22,807 bases of DNA from Bacillota bacterium (lineage in GTDB: Bacteria; Bacillota_I; Bacilli_A; RFN20; CAG-826), in NCBI GenBank assembly GCA_026387995.1, contig JAPLKQ010000148.1, forward strand, positions 1,437 through 24,243, given 5' to 3'. The position numbers and the translations under genes are program-made. The notes beneath the pieces were generated by a model that had not been told where the DNA came from, ran no database searches, and saw only the letters and a program-made list of their open reading frames with translations. Below, one piece after another: positions 1 through 7,305 of the stretch. The first letter of the stretch is position 1; the number at the start of each line of letters is the position of its first letter.

Positions 1-119
1 CCTTTTTTGAGTTGGCCGACGGCTTGTTTGCGGCGTAAGTTGAATAACTCTTCTTTTAAGGCGTAAACCTTTTCGTTGAGTTCCGTGACGTTCATTTCAC
101 GTATTTCGCTTAACTTCAT
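1..119 (-). CDS. rpmC: 50S ribosomal protein L29 (partial, 3' end outside window)
   Basis: Small protein of the large subunit that sits next to L23 at the peptide exit tunnel. The first 39 codons are visible, starting MKLSEIREMN at 119 and containing ELNEKVYALKEELFNLRRKQ, the typical L29 helical hairpin; the end lies beyond position 1. The start is 2 nt after the rplP stop codon, and an AAGGTGA ribosome binding site lies inside the end of rplP, so the two are translationally coupled. This is the normal gene order of the S10 operon, and identification is firm despite truncation by the window edge. Confidence 0.93.
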   Translation of the reverse strand, partial: MKLSEIREMNVTELNEKVYALKEELFNLRRKQAVGQLKK

Positions 120-121
120 GA

Positions 122-541
122 TTATTCACCTTTCCCTTCACGAGAGATCACGCGGGAACGAAGGGGCAGTTTGTAACTGGCCAGCCGTAAGGCTTCGCGG
201 GCATCCGCTTCCGGAACGCCGCCAATCTCAAACATGACGCGGTTCGTCTTGACGACCGCGACCCAGGATTCCGGGTTACCTTTGCCAGATCCCATCCGGA
301 CTTCGGCTGGTTTCTTGGTTTTGGCGAGATGCGGATAAATCCGAATCCAGATTTGTCCGTTTCTTTTGGTATAACGCGCGAGCACGATACGAGCGGCTTC
401 GATTTGGCGGTTGGTCACCCAGTTGCCAGTGATGGCTTGGAGACCGAACATGCCGAAGCTGACTTCATTGCCGGCTTTCGAGAGCCCTTCGTACTTGATT
501 CCGTGCGGGCGTCTATATTTGACTCTTTTTGGTTGTAACAT
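122..541 (-). CDS. rplP: 50S ribosomal protein L16
   Basis: Large-subunit protein close to the A-site and peptidyl transferase region. At 139 aa it is close to the usual 137-144 aa and is full length: it begins [14 protein letters not shown] and contains NRQIEAARI near residue 45, [17 protein letters not shown] near 81-97 and the [11 protein letters not shown] helix near 117. An AGGAG element upstream of the ATG lies within the last codons and stop of rpsC, 5 nt away, which indicates coupled translation. It sits between rpsC and rpmC, as in most bacteria. No abnormal feature was seen. Confidence 0.97.
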   Translation of the reverse strand: MLQPKRVKYRRPHGIKYEGLSKAGNEVSFGMFGLQAITGNWVTNRQIEAARIVLARYTKRNGQIWIRIYPHLAKTKKPAEVRMGSGKGNPESWVAVVKTNRVMFEIGGVPEADAREALRLASYKLPLRSRVISREGKGE

Positions 542-546
542 AGAAC

Positions 547-1236
547 CTACACTCCTTTATTCTCTACCGGGGCTACCACGACGGCTTTTTTGGCCGGGAG
601 GATATCGCCGCGGCAGATCCAGACTTTGACGCCTAGACGACCATAAGTGGTCCGTGCTTCAGCGGCAGCGTAATCGATATCGGAACGAAGGGTATGTAGC
701 GGGATGCTGCCATCCTTATAACCTTCTTTACGAGCGATTTCGGCTCCGGCTAAACGACCGGAGACCAACGTTTTGCAACCTTTGGCGCCGGCTTTACGGA
801 CTCTTTGGATGGCTTTCTTCTGCACGGTGCGGAAGCTGGCCCGTTCTTCGAGCTGCGTCGCGATGCTTTGGGCAACGAGATTGGCGTCGAGATCGGGGCT
901 CTTGACTTCGATGACGTCGACACGCAAAGTGCCGGTCGTCACGAGTTTAGCCAGTTCTTTTTTGATCTTGTTGATATTGGCGCCGTCTTGACCGATAACG
1001 ACACCGGGGCGGGCGACGAAGACTAAGACGGTAATGGCGTGGCCTTTATCGGTCTTGATCCGTTCAATCTCAACGTGCGAGAGCAAAGCTTCTTTCAACG
1101 TTTCGACCAAGTATTTACGAATGTGTAAATCTTCGAGAAGGAAGGTTGAGTAGTCTTGGTTGTTGGCGAACCATCTTGAATTCCAGTCGCGGTTGATGCC
1201 GATACGGAAACCCACCGGATTAACTTTATGTCCCAT
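547..1236 (-). CDS. rpsC: 30S ribosomal protein S3
   Basis: Small-subunit head protein at the mRNA entry channel with helicase-like activity. I place the start at the ATG of [13 protein letters not shown] (229 aa), which has an AGAGGAAG ribosome binding site just upstream. A longer frame from 1272 would add 12 residues and overlap rplV, and the family begins with MG(H/Q)KVNP. The KH domain is visible around residues 60-85 ([16 protein letters not shown]), followed by the C-terminal domain with [21 protein letters not shown] and [12 protein letters not shown]. There is a 14 nt gap after rplV. Full length and ordinary. Confidence 0.97.
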   Translation of the reverse strand: MGHKVNPVGFRIGINRDWNSRWFANNQDYSTFLLEDLHIRKYLVETLKEALLSHVEIERIKTDKGHAITVLVFVARPGVVIGQDGANINKIKKELAKLVTTGTLRVDVIEVKSPDLDANLVAQSIATQLEERASFRTVQKKAIQRVRKAGAKGCKTLVSGRLAGAEIARKEGYKDGSIPLHTLRSDIDYAAAEARTTYGRLGVKVWICRGDILPAKKAVVVAPVENKGV

Positions 1237-1250
1237 TGTGACTTCCTCTT

Positions 1251-1592
1251 TTACCTTTCTTTCACTACGCACGTGATGTGCGAAGCTCTTTTGACGAGAC
1301 CGGACGCCGATCCTTTGGCGCGCGGCATGAAGCGTTTTAACCGAGTGGCATCATTGGCGTATATCTCAGCGATATACAGCTTGCCTTCGTCCATTTCGTG
1401 ATTGTTCACGGCGTTGGCGACGGCGCTCTTGATGAGCTTGATGATGACTGGGGTGGCGGCGCGATTGACGTTGTTGAGGATGCCGAGGGCAACCTTAATG
1501 TCTTTATCGCGGACCAAGTTGATGACGAGCCGGACTTTGCGAGGCGTAATCCGGACTGATTTGGCGATAGCGAATGCTTCCGTTGCTTTCAT
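1251..1592 (-). CDS. rplV: 50S ribosomal protein L22
   Basis: Large-subunit protein whose beta-hairpin lines the nascent peptide tunnel together with L4. At 113 aa it has the same length as the Bacillus protein. Visible family signatures are the N-terminal RITPRKVRLVINLVR (residues 15-29), AVANAVNNHEMD (57-68) and the hairpin region FMPRAKGSASGLVKRASHIT (88-107). It lies 6 nt after the rpsS stop and 14 nt before the chosen rpsC start, in the usual operon order. Nothing unusual is seen in the core. Confidence 0.97.
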   Translation of the reverse strand: MKATEAFAIAKSVRITPRKVRLVINLVRDKDIKVALGILNNVNRAATPVIIKLIKSAVANAVNNHEMDEGKLYIAEIYANDATRLKRFMPRAKGSASGLVKRASHITCVVKER

Positions 1593-1598
1593 GTCTGG

Positions 1599-2015
1599 TT
1601 ACTCCTTTTTACCGGCAGCCGGTTTCGTACCTGGGGCGGCTGGGGCGGCAGCGGCTGGGGCTGGGGTGCCGGCAGCGGCAGCAGGTGCTGCGGCAGCGGC
1701 GCCTGGCTTACCGGTGGCTCCGGGAGTCGCGGTCGCGGCGGCTTTATCTTCGGTGTTATTCCCGGTGTGACCCGTGAAGGTGCGCGTCGGGGAGAATTCG
1801 CCTAGTTTATGACCGACCATGTCTTCGGTGACGTAAACGGTAATGTGTTCATGACCGTTGTACACCGCGAAGGTGTGTTCGATGAATTCCGGGAAGATCG
1901 TGGATCTACGGGACCAGGTCTTGATGATTTCTTTTTTCTTAGACTTGTTCAGCGCTTGGACTTTCTTCATTAAGTAGTCGTCGCAGAACGGTCCTTTTTT
2001 TAAGCTACGAGCCAT
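1599..2015 (-). CDS. rpsS: 30S ribosomal protein S19 with Ala/Pro-rich C-terminal tail
   Basis: Small-subunit head protein that binds 16S rRNA with S13. The conserved core occupies residues 1-90: [53 protein letters not shown]. Family members normally end near residue 92, but this frame continues for about 48 residues made almost only of Ala, Pro, Gly, Thr and Lys, ending KPAAGKKE. The tail DNA (about 1602-1745) is GC-rich and imperfectly repetitive on GGC/GCT/GGGG units. The start overlaps the rplB 3' end by 16 nt, with a GGAGGAC ribosome binding site. The S19 call is certain; the tail is open to the stop codon, but whether it is kept in the mature protein is unknown. Confidence 0.96.
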   Translation of the reverse strand: MARSLKKGPFCDDYLMKKVQALNKSKKKEIIKTWSRRSTIFPEFIEHTFAVYNGHEHITVYVTEDMVGHKLGEFSPTRTFTGHTGNNTEDKAAATATPGATGKPGAAAAAPAAAAGTPAPAAAAPAAPGTKPAAGKKE

Positions 2016-2866
2016 TGTTCATGTCCTCCTTCGTACTTCGCATTACGCCGTCTCACGATGAGGGCGTTGCTGGGCTTCTTGTGGCTACGGGTTTTGACGC
2101 CCATCGCTTTCTTGCCCCACGGAGTACGCGGAGCGTCGCGGCCGATTGGGGCTTTGCCTTCGCCACCACCGTGTGGGTGGTCGACCGGGTTCATTGCGGA
2201 ACCACGGACGGTCGGGCGCTTGTTATACCAGCGGTTTTTGCCGGCTTTACCAAGGTTGATGAGAATGAAATCTTCGTTACCGACGACACCGATGGTGGCG
2301 CGGCAGGTGCCGAGGATTTTCCGGACTTCGCCGCTCATTAAGCGGACGGTCACGTACTTATCTTCTTTACCAAGGACTTGGGCGCTGGCGCCGGCGGCGC
2401 GGCAGAGTTGACCGCCTTTTCCCGGAGAAAGTTCGAGGTTGTGCACGTACGTACCTTCAGGGATGTTATTAAGGATCAAGCAGTTGCCGACGATGATGTC
2501 AGCGGTTTCGCCCGAGATGATTTTGTCATCGACTTTGAGGTCTTTCGGGCAGAGGATGTAGCGTTTTTCGCCATCAACATAGTTGATTAAGCAAATGTAG
2601 CAGTTGCGGCATGGATCGTATTCGATGGTAGCGACTTTTCCGACGATCCCATCTTTGTTTCTCTTAAAATCAATGAGCCGATAGCGACGTTTGTTGCCGC
2701 CGCCAATGTGCCGGGTCGTGATGACGCCCTGGTTGTTGCGGCCTCCGGAATTCGAAATGCTAACGAGTAAGCTTTTCTCAGGAGTGCTTGTGGTGATTTC
2801 TTCAAACGTCGAATTGGTCATATTACGACGGCTTGCGCTCGTCGGTTTATATGTTCTAATTGCCAT
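2000..2866 (-). CDS. rplB: 50S ribosomal protein L2
   Basis: Large-subunit core protein needed for subunit association and peptidyl transfer. It is 288 aa against about 276 usual. Signatures include [11 protein letters not shown] near 53-62, [12 protein letters not shown] near 99-110, [18 protein letters not shown] near 151-168 and [18 protein letters not shown] near 226-243. After the usual VRRRN end, about 13 extra residues ([13 protein letters not shown]) run into rpsS, giving a 16 nt overlap that contains the rpsS ribosome binding site and start. Cysteines at 86, 89, 92 and 106 occupy positions that are normally Asn or Ala in Bacillus L2. The gap to rplW is 33 nt. Confidence 0.97.
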   Translation of the reverse strand: MAIRTYKPTSASRRNMTNSTFEEITTSTPEKSLLVSISNSGGRNNQGVITTRHIGGGNKRRYRLIDFKRNKDGIVGKVATIEYDPCRNCYICLINYVDGEKRYILCPKDLKVDDKIISGETADIIVGNCLILNNIPEGTYVHNLELSPGKGGQLCRAAGASAQVLGKEDKYVTVRLMSGEVRKILGTCRATIGVVGNEDFILINLGKAGKNRWYNKRPTVRGSAMNPVDHPHGGGEGKAPIGRDAPRTPWGKKAMGVKTRSHKKPSNALIVRRRNAKYEGGHEQWLVA

Positions 2867-2899
2867 TTTTATTTCTCCTATAATTTATAAGCGCTGTGC

Positions 2900-3379
2900 T
2901 TATTCCTTGAACAAGTCAAGGGCTTGGCCTTCGGCAAGCGTGACGATGGCTTTCTTATAGCCAGGGACGGAGCCTTCATACCGGCCACCACGGCGGGTAT
3001 TCTTGGCGCGCACGTTAGCGATGTGGACATTACTGACCTTGACGCCGAAGACGGCTTCAAAGGCAATCTTGATCGCGGCGCGGTTGGCTTTCGGGTCAAC
3101 CTCGACGGTCACTTTGTTCTGCTCTTGGATTAAGGACATCGTCTTTTCCGTAATGATCGGGCGGATGATGGTATCAAAATCCCGGATGCTGGACTTTTTA
3201 ATCGGCTTAGCGGCTTTAACGGCAGCTTCGGCCTTTTTCGCTTTAGCCTTTTTCGGGGCGGCCTTGGGGGCAGCTTCGACTTTTTCGGCTTTAACTTCTT
3301 TTTCGACCTTGGCTTTAGGGGCCTTGGCGACTTTAGCCGGTTTGGCGACCACCGCTTCAGGAGCGGTAGACGCTGACAT
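2900..3379 (-). CDS. rplW: 50S ribosomal protein L23 with Ala/Lys-rich N-terminal tail
   Basis: Large-subunit protein at the tunnel exit, the docking site for trigger factor and the signal recognition particle. The conserved domain starts only around residue 65 (IRDFDTIIRPIITEKTMSLI) and runs through FGVKVSNVHIANVRAK and RRGGRYEGSVPGYKKAIVTL. Before it lies a tail of about 63 residues built of Lys, Ala, Glu, Pro and Val (KPAKVAKAPKAKVEKE, APKKAKAKKAEAAVKAAKP). I chose the ATG at 3379 (MSASTAPEA; 159 aa). A longer non-ATG frame from 3421 lies wholly within rplD. The ribosome binding site is weak (GAGAAC), so expression probably depends on coupling to rplD, which it overlaps by 23 nt. The exact start is uncertain. 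Confidence 0.93.
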   Translation of the reverse strand: MSASTAPEAVVAKPAKVAKAPKAKVEKEVKAEKVEAAPKAAPKKAKAKKAEAAVKAAKPIKKSSIRDFDTIIRPIITEKTMSLIQEQNKVTVEVDPKANRAAIKIAFEAVFGVKVSNVHIANVRAKNTRRGGRYEGSVPGYKKAIVTLAEGQALDLFKE

Positions 3380-3941
3380 TGTTCTCGACGACGACGATGA
3401 GTTTCTTGATGCTGCGGGCACTGGTCTGGAGCACTTCGTTCTCTTCGTGTAAGACGAGCAACGTTTTACCTTTGACAGCGATGGCTTTCAAAATTTCCGC
3501 CACGCTCTTGGTCTTAATCGCTTCAACTTCAATCTTATCGAGCACGACGATCTGCTTGGCGGCGGCTTTCACTGATAAAGCGCTGCGCAAGGCAAGTCTG
3601 TGGGCTTCTTTGTTCATCGAGATCGTGTGGTTTTGGTCGCCGGTTGGGCCGAAGACCTTGCCGCCGCCGCGCCATAAGGGTGAACGGCTGCTGCCGGCAC
3701 GGGCACGGCCGGTGCCTTTTTGTGCCCACGGTTTTTTACCACCGCCGGACACTTCGTCTCTCTTTTTTGTCTTAGACGTTACTTGACGGCGGTTCGAGAG
3801 ATAAACTTGAACGGCGTCAAACATGCATTGATTGTTCGGTTCGATATTGAATACGTCACCGTGGAGTCTCGTGGTCGAGATTTTTTCGCCCAATTGGTTG
3901 AGGACGTTAACGCTCACGGACTTTGATTTTTCTTCTGCCAT
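3357..3941 (-). CDS. rplD: 50S ribosomal protein L4, C-terminally short
   Basis: Large-subunit protein whose loop lines the exit tunnel; in some bacteria it also regulates its own operon. It is 194 aa. The core is intact: GGGKKPWAQKGTGRARAGSSRSPLWRGGG around residues 66-94, KVFGPTGDQNHTISMNKEAHRLALRSALS, then a C-terminal fold through LLVLHEENEVLQTSARSI. The frame stops at ENNVSVYRS. Bacillus-type L4 continues after this strand with about 22 more residues (a D-x-x-x-H/Y-x-K-L-x-x-T-x-x-A-V segment and a helix). None of the three frames contains that missing end. The stop falls 23 nt inside the rplW start region. Confidence 0.94.
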   Translation of the reverse strand: MAEEKSKSVSVNVLNQLGEKISTTRLHGDVFNIEPNNQCMFDAVQVYLSNRRQVTSKTKKRDEVSGGGKKPWAQKGTGRARAGSSRSPLWRGGGKVFGPTGDQNHTISMNKEAHRLALRSALSVKAAAKQIVVLDKIEVEAIKTKSVAEILKAIAVKGKTLLVLHEENEVLQTSARSIKKLIVVVENNVSVYRS

Positions 3942-3953
3942 GGTTGGTTCCTC

Positions 3954-4649
3954 CTACTTCGATTGCGCCGCGACAACCACGTTGGTGGCTAGCGGTTTAA
4001 TCGTTTGCTTTTTGCCGTGTTGAACTTTAATCGCGGTTCTAACGGTGACCAGGGACTTCTTCGGGCCGGGGATGGCGCCCTTGATTACAAGGGCATTCTT
4101 CTCTTTATCGACGCCGACGACGATGAGGTTGAGAATCGTGGTTTTGTAGTTTCCGTGGTGACCGGGCATTTTCTCTCCTGGATGGATACGGTTGTTAGTA
4201 CGGCCGTTCGTCGCGAGAGAACCGATTTTTCTGTGGAAACCTGAGCCGTGGCCTTTCGGGCCAATGGTGTAGTGATAACGTTTGATCGTGCCGCTGAAGC
4301 CGATACCTTTGCTGATACCGGTGACATCGACCATATCGCCGACTTTGAATAAGTCCACGGTGATGACGTCGCCAACAGCGTATTTCTTCATTTCGTCGCC
4401 CTGGAGTTCGGCGAGTTCGTACTTCGGGGTGGTATGGGCCGCCGCGAAGATGCCTTTTTCAGGTTTGTTGCAACGAGATTCTTTTTTCTCTTCATAGCCA
4501 ATTTGAACAGCTTCGTAGCCGTCTTTTTGGATGGTCTTGACTTGAGTAACGACGTTCGGGAGTACTTCAAGGACCGTGACCGGATAGCAGGTGCCATCGG
4601 CGGCGAATACTTGAGTCATGCCCATCTTACGTCCGTATATTGCTTTCAT
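3954..4649 (-). CDS. rplC: 50S ribosomal protein L3
   Basis: Large-subunit assembly-initiating protein reaching toward the peptidyl transferase centre. It is 231 aa against about 209 usual. The N-terminus MKAIYGRKMGMTQVFAADG, the middle DVTGISKGIGFSGTIKR and the later KMPGHHGNYKTT, ALVIKGAIPGPKKSLVTVR are clear. The last roughly 22 residues (VQHGKKQTIKPLATNVVVAAQSK) are an extension beyond the usual end. It starts 12 nt after the rpsJ stop with a strong GTAGGAGGG ribosome binding site, and 12 nt separate it from rplD. Second gene of the operon. Confidence 0.97.
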   Translation of the reverse strand: MKAIYGRKMGMTQVFAADGTCYPVTVLEVLPNVVTQVKTIQKDGYEAVQIGYEEKKESRCNKPEKGIFAAAHTTPKYELAELQGDEMKKYAVGDVITVDLFKVGDMVDVTGISKGIGFSGTIKRYHYTIGPKGHGSGFHRKIGSLATNGRTNNRIHPGEKMPGHHGNYKTTILNLIVVGVDKEKNALVIKGAIPGPKKSLVTVRTAIKVQHGKKQTIKPLATNVVVAAQSK

Positions 4650-4661
4650 CGCTCATCCCTC

Positions 4662-4973
4662 CTACAGCTTGATATCGATATCGACGCCGCTGGGGAGATC
4701 GAGCCGACGTAATACGTCAACCGTTTCCTTGGTCGGGTTGCAAATATCGATTAAGCGCTTGTGTGTTCTGATTTCGAATTGTTCACGGGCATCCTTGTAT
4801 TTGAAGGTAGCTCTGAGAACCGTGTAGACTTGCTTTTCCGTCGGTAGCGGAATTGGGCCAACCACGCTGGCGCCCGTCTTCTTCGCCGCATCTACGATCT
4901 TCTCGACGCTGAGGTCTAGAATCTTGTGATCGTAAGATTGTAAGCGAACCCGAATCTTCTTAGTTTTAGCCAT
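4662..4973 (-). CDS. rpsJ: 30S ribosomal protein S10
   Basis: Small-subunit head protein that also serves transcription antitermination as NusE. At 103 aa it has normal length. Visible signatures are [16 protein letters not shown] (residues 7-22), [17 protein letters not shown] (39-55), [14 protein letters not shown] (64-77) and [13 protein letters not shown] at the end. It is the first gene of the operon, with a strong AGGAGGA ribosome binding site 6 nt before the ATG and a leader of about 320 nt upstream. Ordinary and complete. Confidence 0.98.
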   Translation of the reverse strand: MAKTKKIRVRLQSYDHKILDLSVEKIVDAAKKTGASVVGPIPLPTEKQVYTVLRATFKYKDAREQFEIRTHKRLIDICNPTKETVDVLRRLDLPSGVDIDIKL

Positions 4974-5293
4974 GAATTTTTCCTCCTATGATTTTAATCA
5001 GGCTTGTGAGACGCTGGCTCGATGCGAATTCTCTGAACGCCCTATCATGACAACGCCTGTGGGTGTATCAGTAACCTCGCACTTCAATGCCGGTCGTCAA
5101 CACAAGAATAAAACCCTTAAATTGGGCACTGGCCGTGATCTATCGGCCTCGGTAAATCAGGTCGGTTTTTTTCCAAGGTTTTTGTCTTACACTTGTCCAA
5201 AAATAGCCCTTTTGGCGGTCAAATTTCCTCAAAAAAGGCACAAAAAAGCGACAAAAAAGGCTCTAAAACATATCCAAATTATTCAGTATTTTA
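4974..5293 (-). promoter_or_regulatory. S10 operon promoter and leader region (non-coding)
   Basis: This 320 nt gap must hold the promoter and 5' leader of the ribosomal operon. On the minus strand, in transcription order, I see three phased T6 tracts (5258 down to 5231), a GGCCG/CGGCC hairpin (5131-5148), a long-range pairing TGACGAC with GTTGTCA (5093-5099 with 5048-5054) enclosing about 38 nt that includes GATACACCCACAGGC, then the AGGAGGA site of rpsJ. No -35/-10 pair with good spacing stood out. The block from about 5090 to 4990 looks like a structured leader and could be an autoregulatory site, but I cannot name the family. A plus-strand frame crosses the gap and is judged spurious. Confidence 0.5.
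5231..5258. repeat. Three helically phased A6 tracts
   Basis: AAAAAA occurs at 5231-5236, 5242-5247 and 5253-5258, exactly 11 bp apart, with a further A5 tract at 5199-5203 roughly three helical turns on. A-tracts in phase with the helix bend DNA, and AT-rich tracts upstream of strong promoters act as UP elements contacting the RNA polymerase alpha subunit. The location just upstream of the S10 operon leader fits that use. The function is inferred from spacing and context only. Confidence 0.5.
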
Positions 5294-6634
5294 TTAACGT
5301 ACGACCATCAGGAGATGATCTTCATTGAGATAGATGTTTGAGGGGACTTCCCAATCCGCTGCAGCAAAGGCCGTTTCGATTTCATCCATGAGGCGAGCGC
5401 CATAGGAAAAGTTAATGATGACATCAACGCTCAAATGGTCATACGTCAGGCTATAGGCATAACGAACAAAGTCATTGAGTTCTTCGCCACTGTCGATAAC
5501 CAAGTCATGGGTAGTTTCATCCAAAGTGAAGAAAGTATTCGCATAATAGTCATAATCAGTGATTCTTTCGATATCGTCATAACAATAACTGGCGACGCCG
5601 TTAGCGTAATTCCAATCATGGTCCGATTCACTTGTGAGAAAGAAACGATGATAGACAATGGCGGGCGCAGTCTCATCCACTAACAGATTGCTTCCTGTCG
5701 GGTCAATCGTATACCAAACGCCGTCGATGTTAATAATATTCCAGGCGTGCCCGGTCGAGCCGATGACAGGACGATCAAATTCGGCAATACGAGGTCCCAA
5801 GATGCGATGGCAAACAAGGCCTTCCATCCGGGTCAGCATAACAAAAAGTTTGGACATTCCGTCACAGACGGCGCGGTAATTATTGATGGCGCCATCGAGA
5901 TAAAACGCATCATACAGTGCCGCGTGCGCGTCGTCATAACCCAGCGGGATAACTTCGTAATCGTAAGAAATATTGAGGGCCATCCAGTCATAGATTGCCC
6001 GGGTCTTTTCCATTTCGGTCATGGAGTCGCTGATGATGCTTCGTAGAATGGTTTTGCCTTTCTCGAGCATGCCCTCGGCCGGAGAGCCCGCTTTAGGAAG
6101 CGGCAGGTAACCTTGATCCAAAACATACCAAAGTTCTTCGCTGGTCTCGACATCCACCACCGTCGTCAGTTGGGTATAAGGGAACGCTTCAAAGTCTTCA
6201 TCTCGCGTGACCGTCGGCACAACATACGCGGCGTCCGTGGCGTGGACGTAATAAGGTTCGTCCGCGGCTGAGATTAAGTGGTCAATATCGCGATAAGCAA
6301 AAGAAACCGTGAGGTTATTTCCGTGGAGCTCACCGCTGATTTCAGGATTAATATCAACGAGTTGCGCCGTCCAATATATCTTTCCGAGTTCAAGGTCTAA
6401 ATCAGAGATTGTATAACCATCTAGTACGACATCCACATGGTCGAAATGATTGAAGATGCCATAGTCGACATAATCACAAATATCCTGGAGACTCGAGACA
6501 TGGGAGGATGGCTCCGGCAAAGGATTCGCGCCCAGGTCGACGCTCGAACTGGAAGAGGAAGAAACGCCCGTGTGACACCCAGCCAAAAGAAATGCCAGAA
6601 TCGAGAAGAATGCCACCATTCGTGTTTGCTTCAT
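5294..6634 (-). CDS. Transglutaminase-like lipoprotein
   Basis: Predicted cell-surface lipoprotein with a transglutaminase-like (papain-fold) domain; members act as peptidases, transglutaminases or ligands-only proteins, so the substrate is unknown. I start at the ATG at 6634 (446 aa): AAGGG lies 8 nt before it, whereas the ATG at 6640 would be only 2 nt from that site. The signal peptide ends in lipobox LAGC (Cys20), followed by a Ser-rich linker (22-31). A catalytic triad is visible: Cys257 in AVCDGMSKLF, His296 in GHAWN and Asp311 in IDPTGS. The gap to queH is 5 nt, so it is probably the last cistron of the tgt-queA-queH transcript, which is odd company for this enzyme. No clear terminator follows it. 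Confidence 0.85.
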   Translation of the reverse strand: MKQTRMVAFFSILAFLLAGCHTGVSSSSSSSVDLGANPLPEPSSHVSSLQDICDYVDYGIFNHFDHVDVVLDGYTISDLDLELGKIYWTAQLVDINPEISGELHGNNLTVSFAYRDIDHLISAADEPYYVHATDAAYVVPTVTRDEDFEAFPYTQLTTVVDVETSEELWYVLDQGYLPLPKAGSPAEGMLEKGKTILRSIISDSMTEMEKTRAIYDWMALNISYDYEVIPLGYDDAHAALYDAFYLDGAINNYRAVCDGMSKLFVMLTRMEGLVCHRILGPRIAEFDRPVIGSTGHAWNIINIDGVWYTIDPTGSNLLVDETAPAIVYHRFFLTSESDHDWNYANGVASYCYDDIERITDYDYYANTFFTLDETTHDLVIDSGEELNDFVRYAYSLTYDHLSVDVIINFSYGARLMDEIETAFAAADWEVPSNIYLNEDHLLMVVR

Positions 6635-6639
6635 AACCA

Positions 6640-7305
6640 TTACCCTTCGTAGTCTCCATTGAGGAGCTTTTCATTCTTCTTGGCTTCGCCTTTTGCATAG
6701 GTAAATTTGCAGCCACAGTAGAGTTGCTGATAGAGGTTATATTTGAGGCGCATTTCGCGAGAAATATCTTGGCCTTTATTCTTTTTAAAATCGCTATAAA
6801 AATATTGGGTTTTTGGATACTTGGGTTGCAGTTCGGCACCGATTCGGTTAAGGATTTGCGAGTCCTTTTGACGGCTGATCGTCATCACGGTCGTGAACCA
6901 GTCGTAACCGTTCTTTTCGGCATAGGCAAACGCCTCGTCCATCCGTTTGGTATAACAGATGACGCAACGGGTGAGCCCTTCGGGCTCGTTGGCGTAAGGT
7001 TGGAGGTCTTTGTTGTAATTATCGTTATCGTAAGGACGTTCCACTACTTTGACGGAACGATGATATTCTTCATTGAAAAGGCTGACGAAACGTTTCAGTT
7101 CATCGAGCCGGCGGTCGTGTTCGGCTTTGGGGTAAATATTGGAATTGTTGAAGAGGATGGTCACGTCGAAATAATCGCTGAGGAATTTAACGGGAAAAGT
7201 GGCGCATGGGCCACAGCAGGAATGAAGCAAAAGACGGGGGCGTTGGCCCTCGATTTTGGTGAGTTCTTCAAGTGACTTCAGATAGTAGTTAATTTTATTA
7301 GCCAT
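6640..7305 (-). CDS. queH: Epoxyqueuosine reductase QueH
   Basis: Catalyses the last step of queuosine synthesis, reducing epoxyqueuosine in tRNA to queuosine. It is the non-orthologous replacement of QueG (DUF208 family). The metal/Fe-S cysteines are all present: HSCCGPC (Cys30, 31, 34), RCVIC (114, 117) and YCGC (197, 199). I start at [10 protein letters not shown] (221 aa); upstream options at 7320 and 7326 (the latter TTG) are within queA and have poor spacing to the GGAG site. It overlaps the queA stop by 8 nt. The direct adjacency to queA, which makes its substrate, supports the function strongly. Confidence 0.93.
   Translation of the reverse strand: MANKINYYLKSLEELTKIEGQRPRLLLHSCCGPCATFPVKFLSDYFDVTILFNNSNIYPKAEHDRRLDELKRFVSLFNEEYHRSVKVVERPYDNDNYNKDLQPYANEPEGLTRCVICYTKRMDEAFAYAEKNGYDWFTTVMTISRQKDSQILNRIGAELQPKYPKTQYFYSDFKKNKGQDISREMRLKYNLYQQLYCGCKFTYAKGEAKKNEKLLNGDYEG

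Noticed and set aside
547..1272. Longer rpsC start at 1272
   Set aside because: It would add 12 non-homologous residues and overlap rplV; the ATG at 1236 has a good ribosome binding site and the family N-terminus MGHKVNP.
1402..1770. 122-residue plus-strand frame opposite rplV and rpsS
   Set aside because: Its Ala/Gly-rich end is just the reverse reading of the GC-rich S19 tail; no start signals, and it overlaps two certain genes.
2887..2903. Small hairpin ATAAGC/GCTTAT at the rplW stop codon
   Set aside because: Only 6 bp, AT-rich, no T run, and it includes the stop codon; likely chance.
4972..5328. 118-residue plus-strand open frame across the S10 leader
   Set aside because: It starts inside rpsJ on the opposite strand, has no ribosome binding site, no recognisable domain and a composition that follows the A-tracts. 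The region is better explained as promoter and leader.
6724..7275. 183-residue plus-strand frame opposite queH
   Set aside because: Shadow of the queH coding sequence, whose cysteine motifs are all conserved; no ribosome binding site and no family resemblance.
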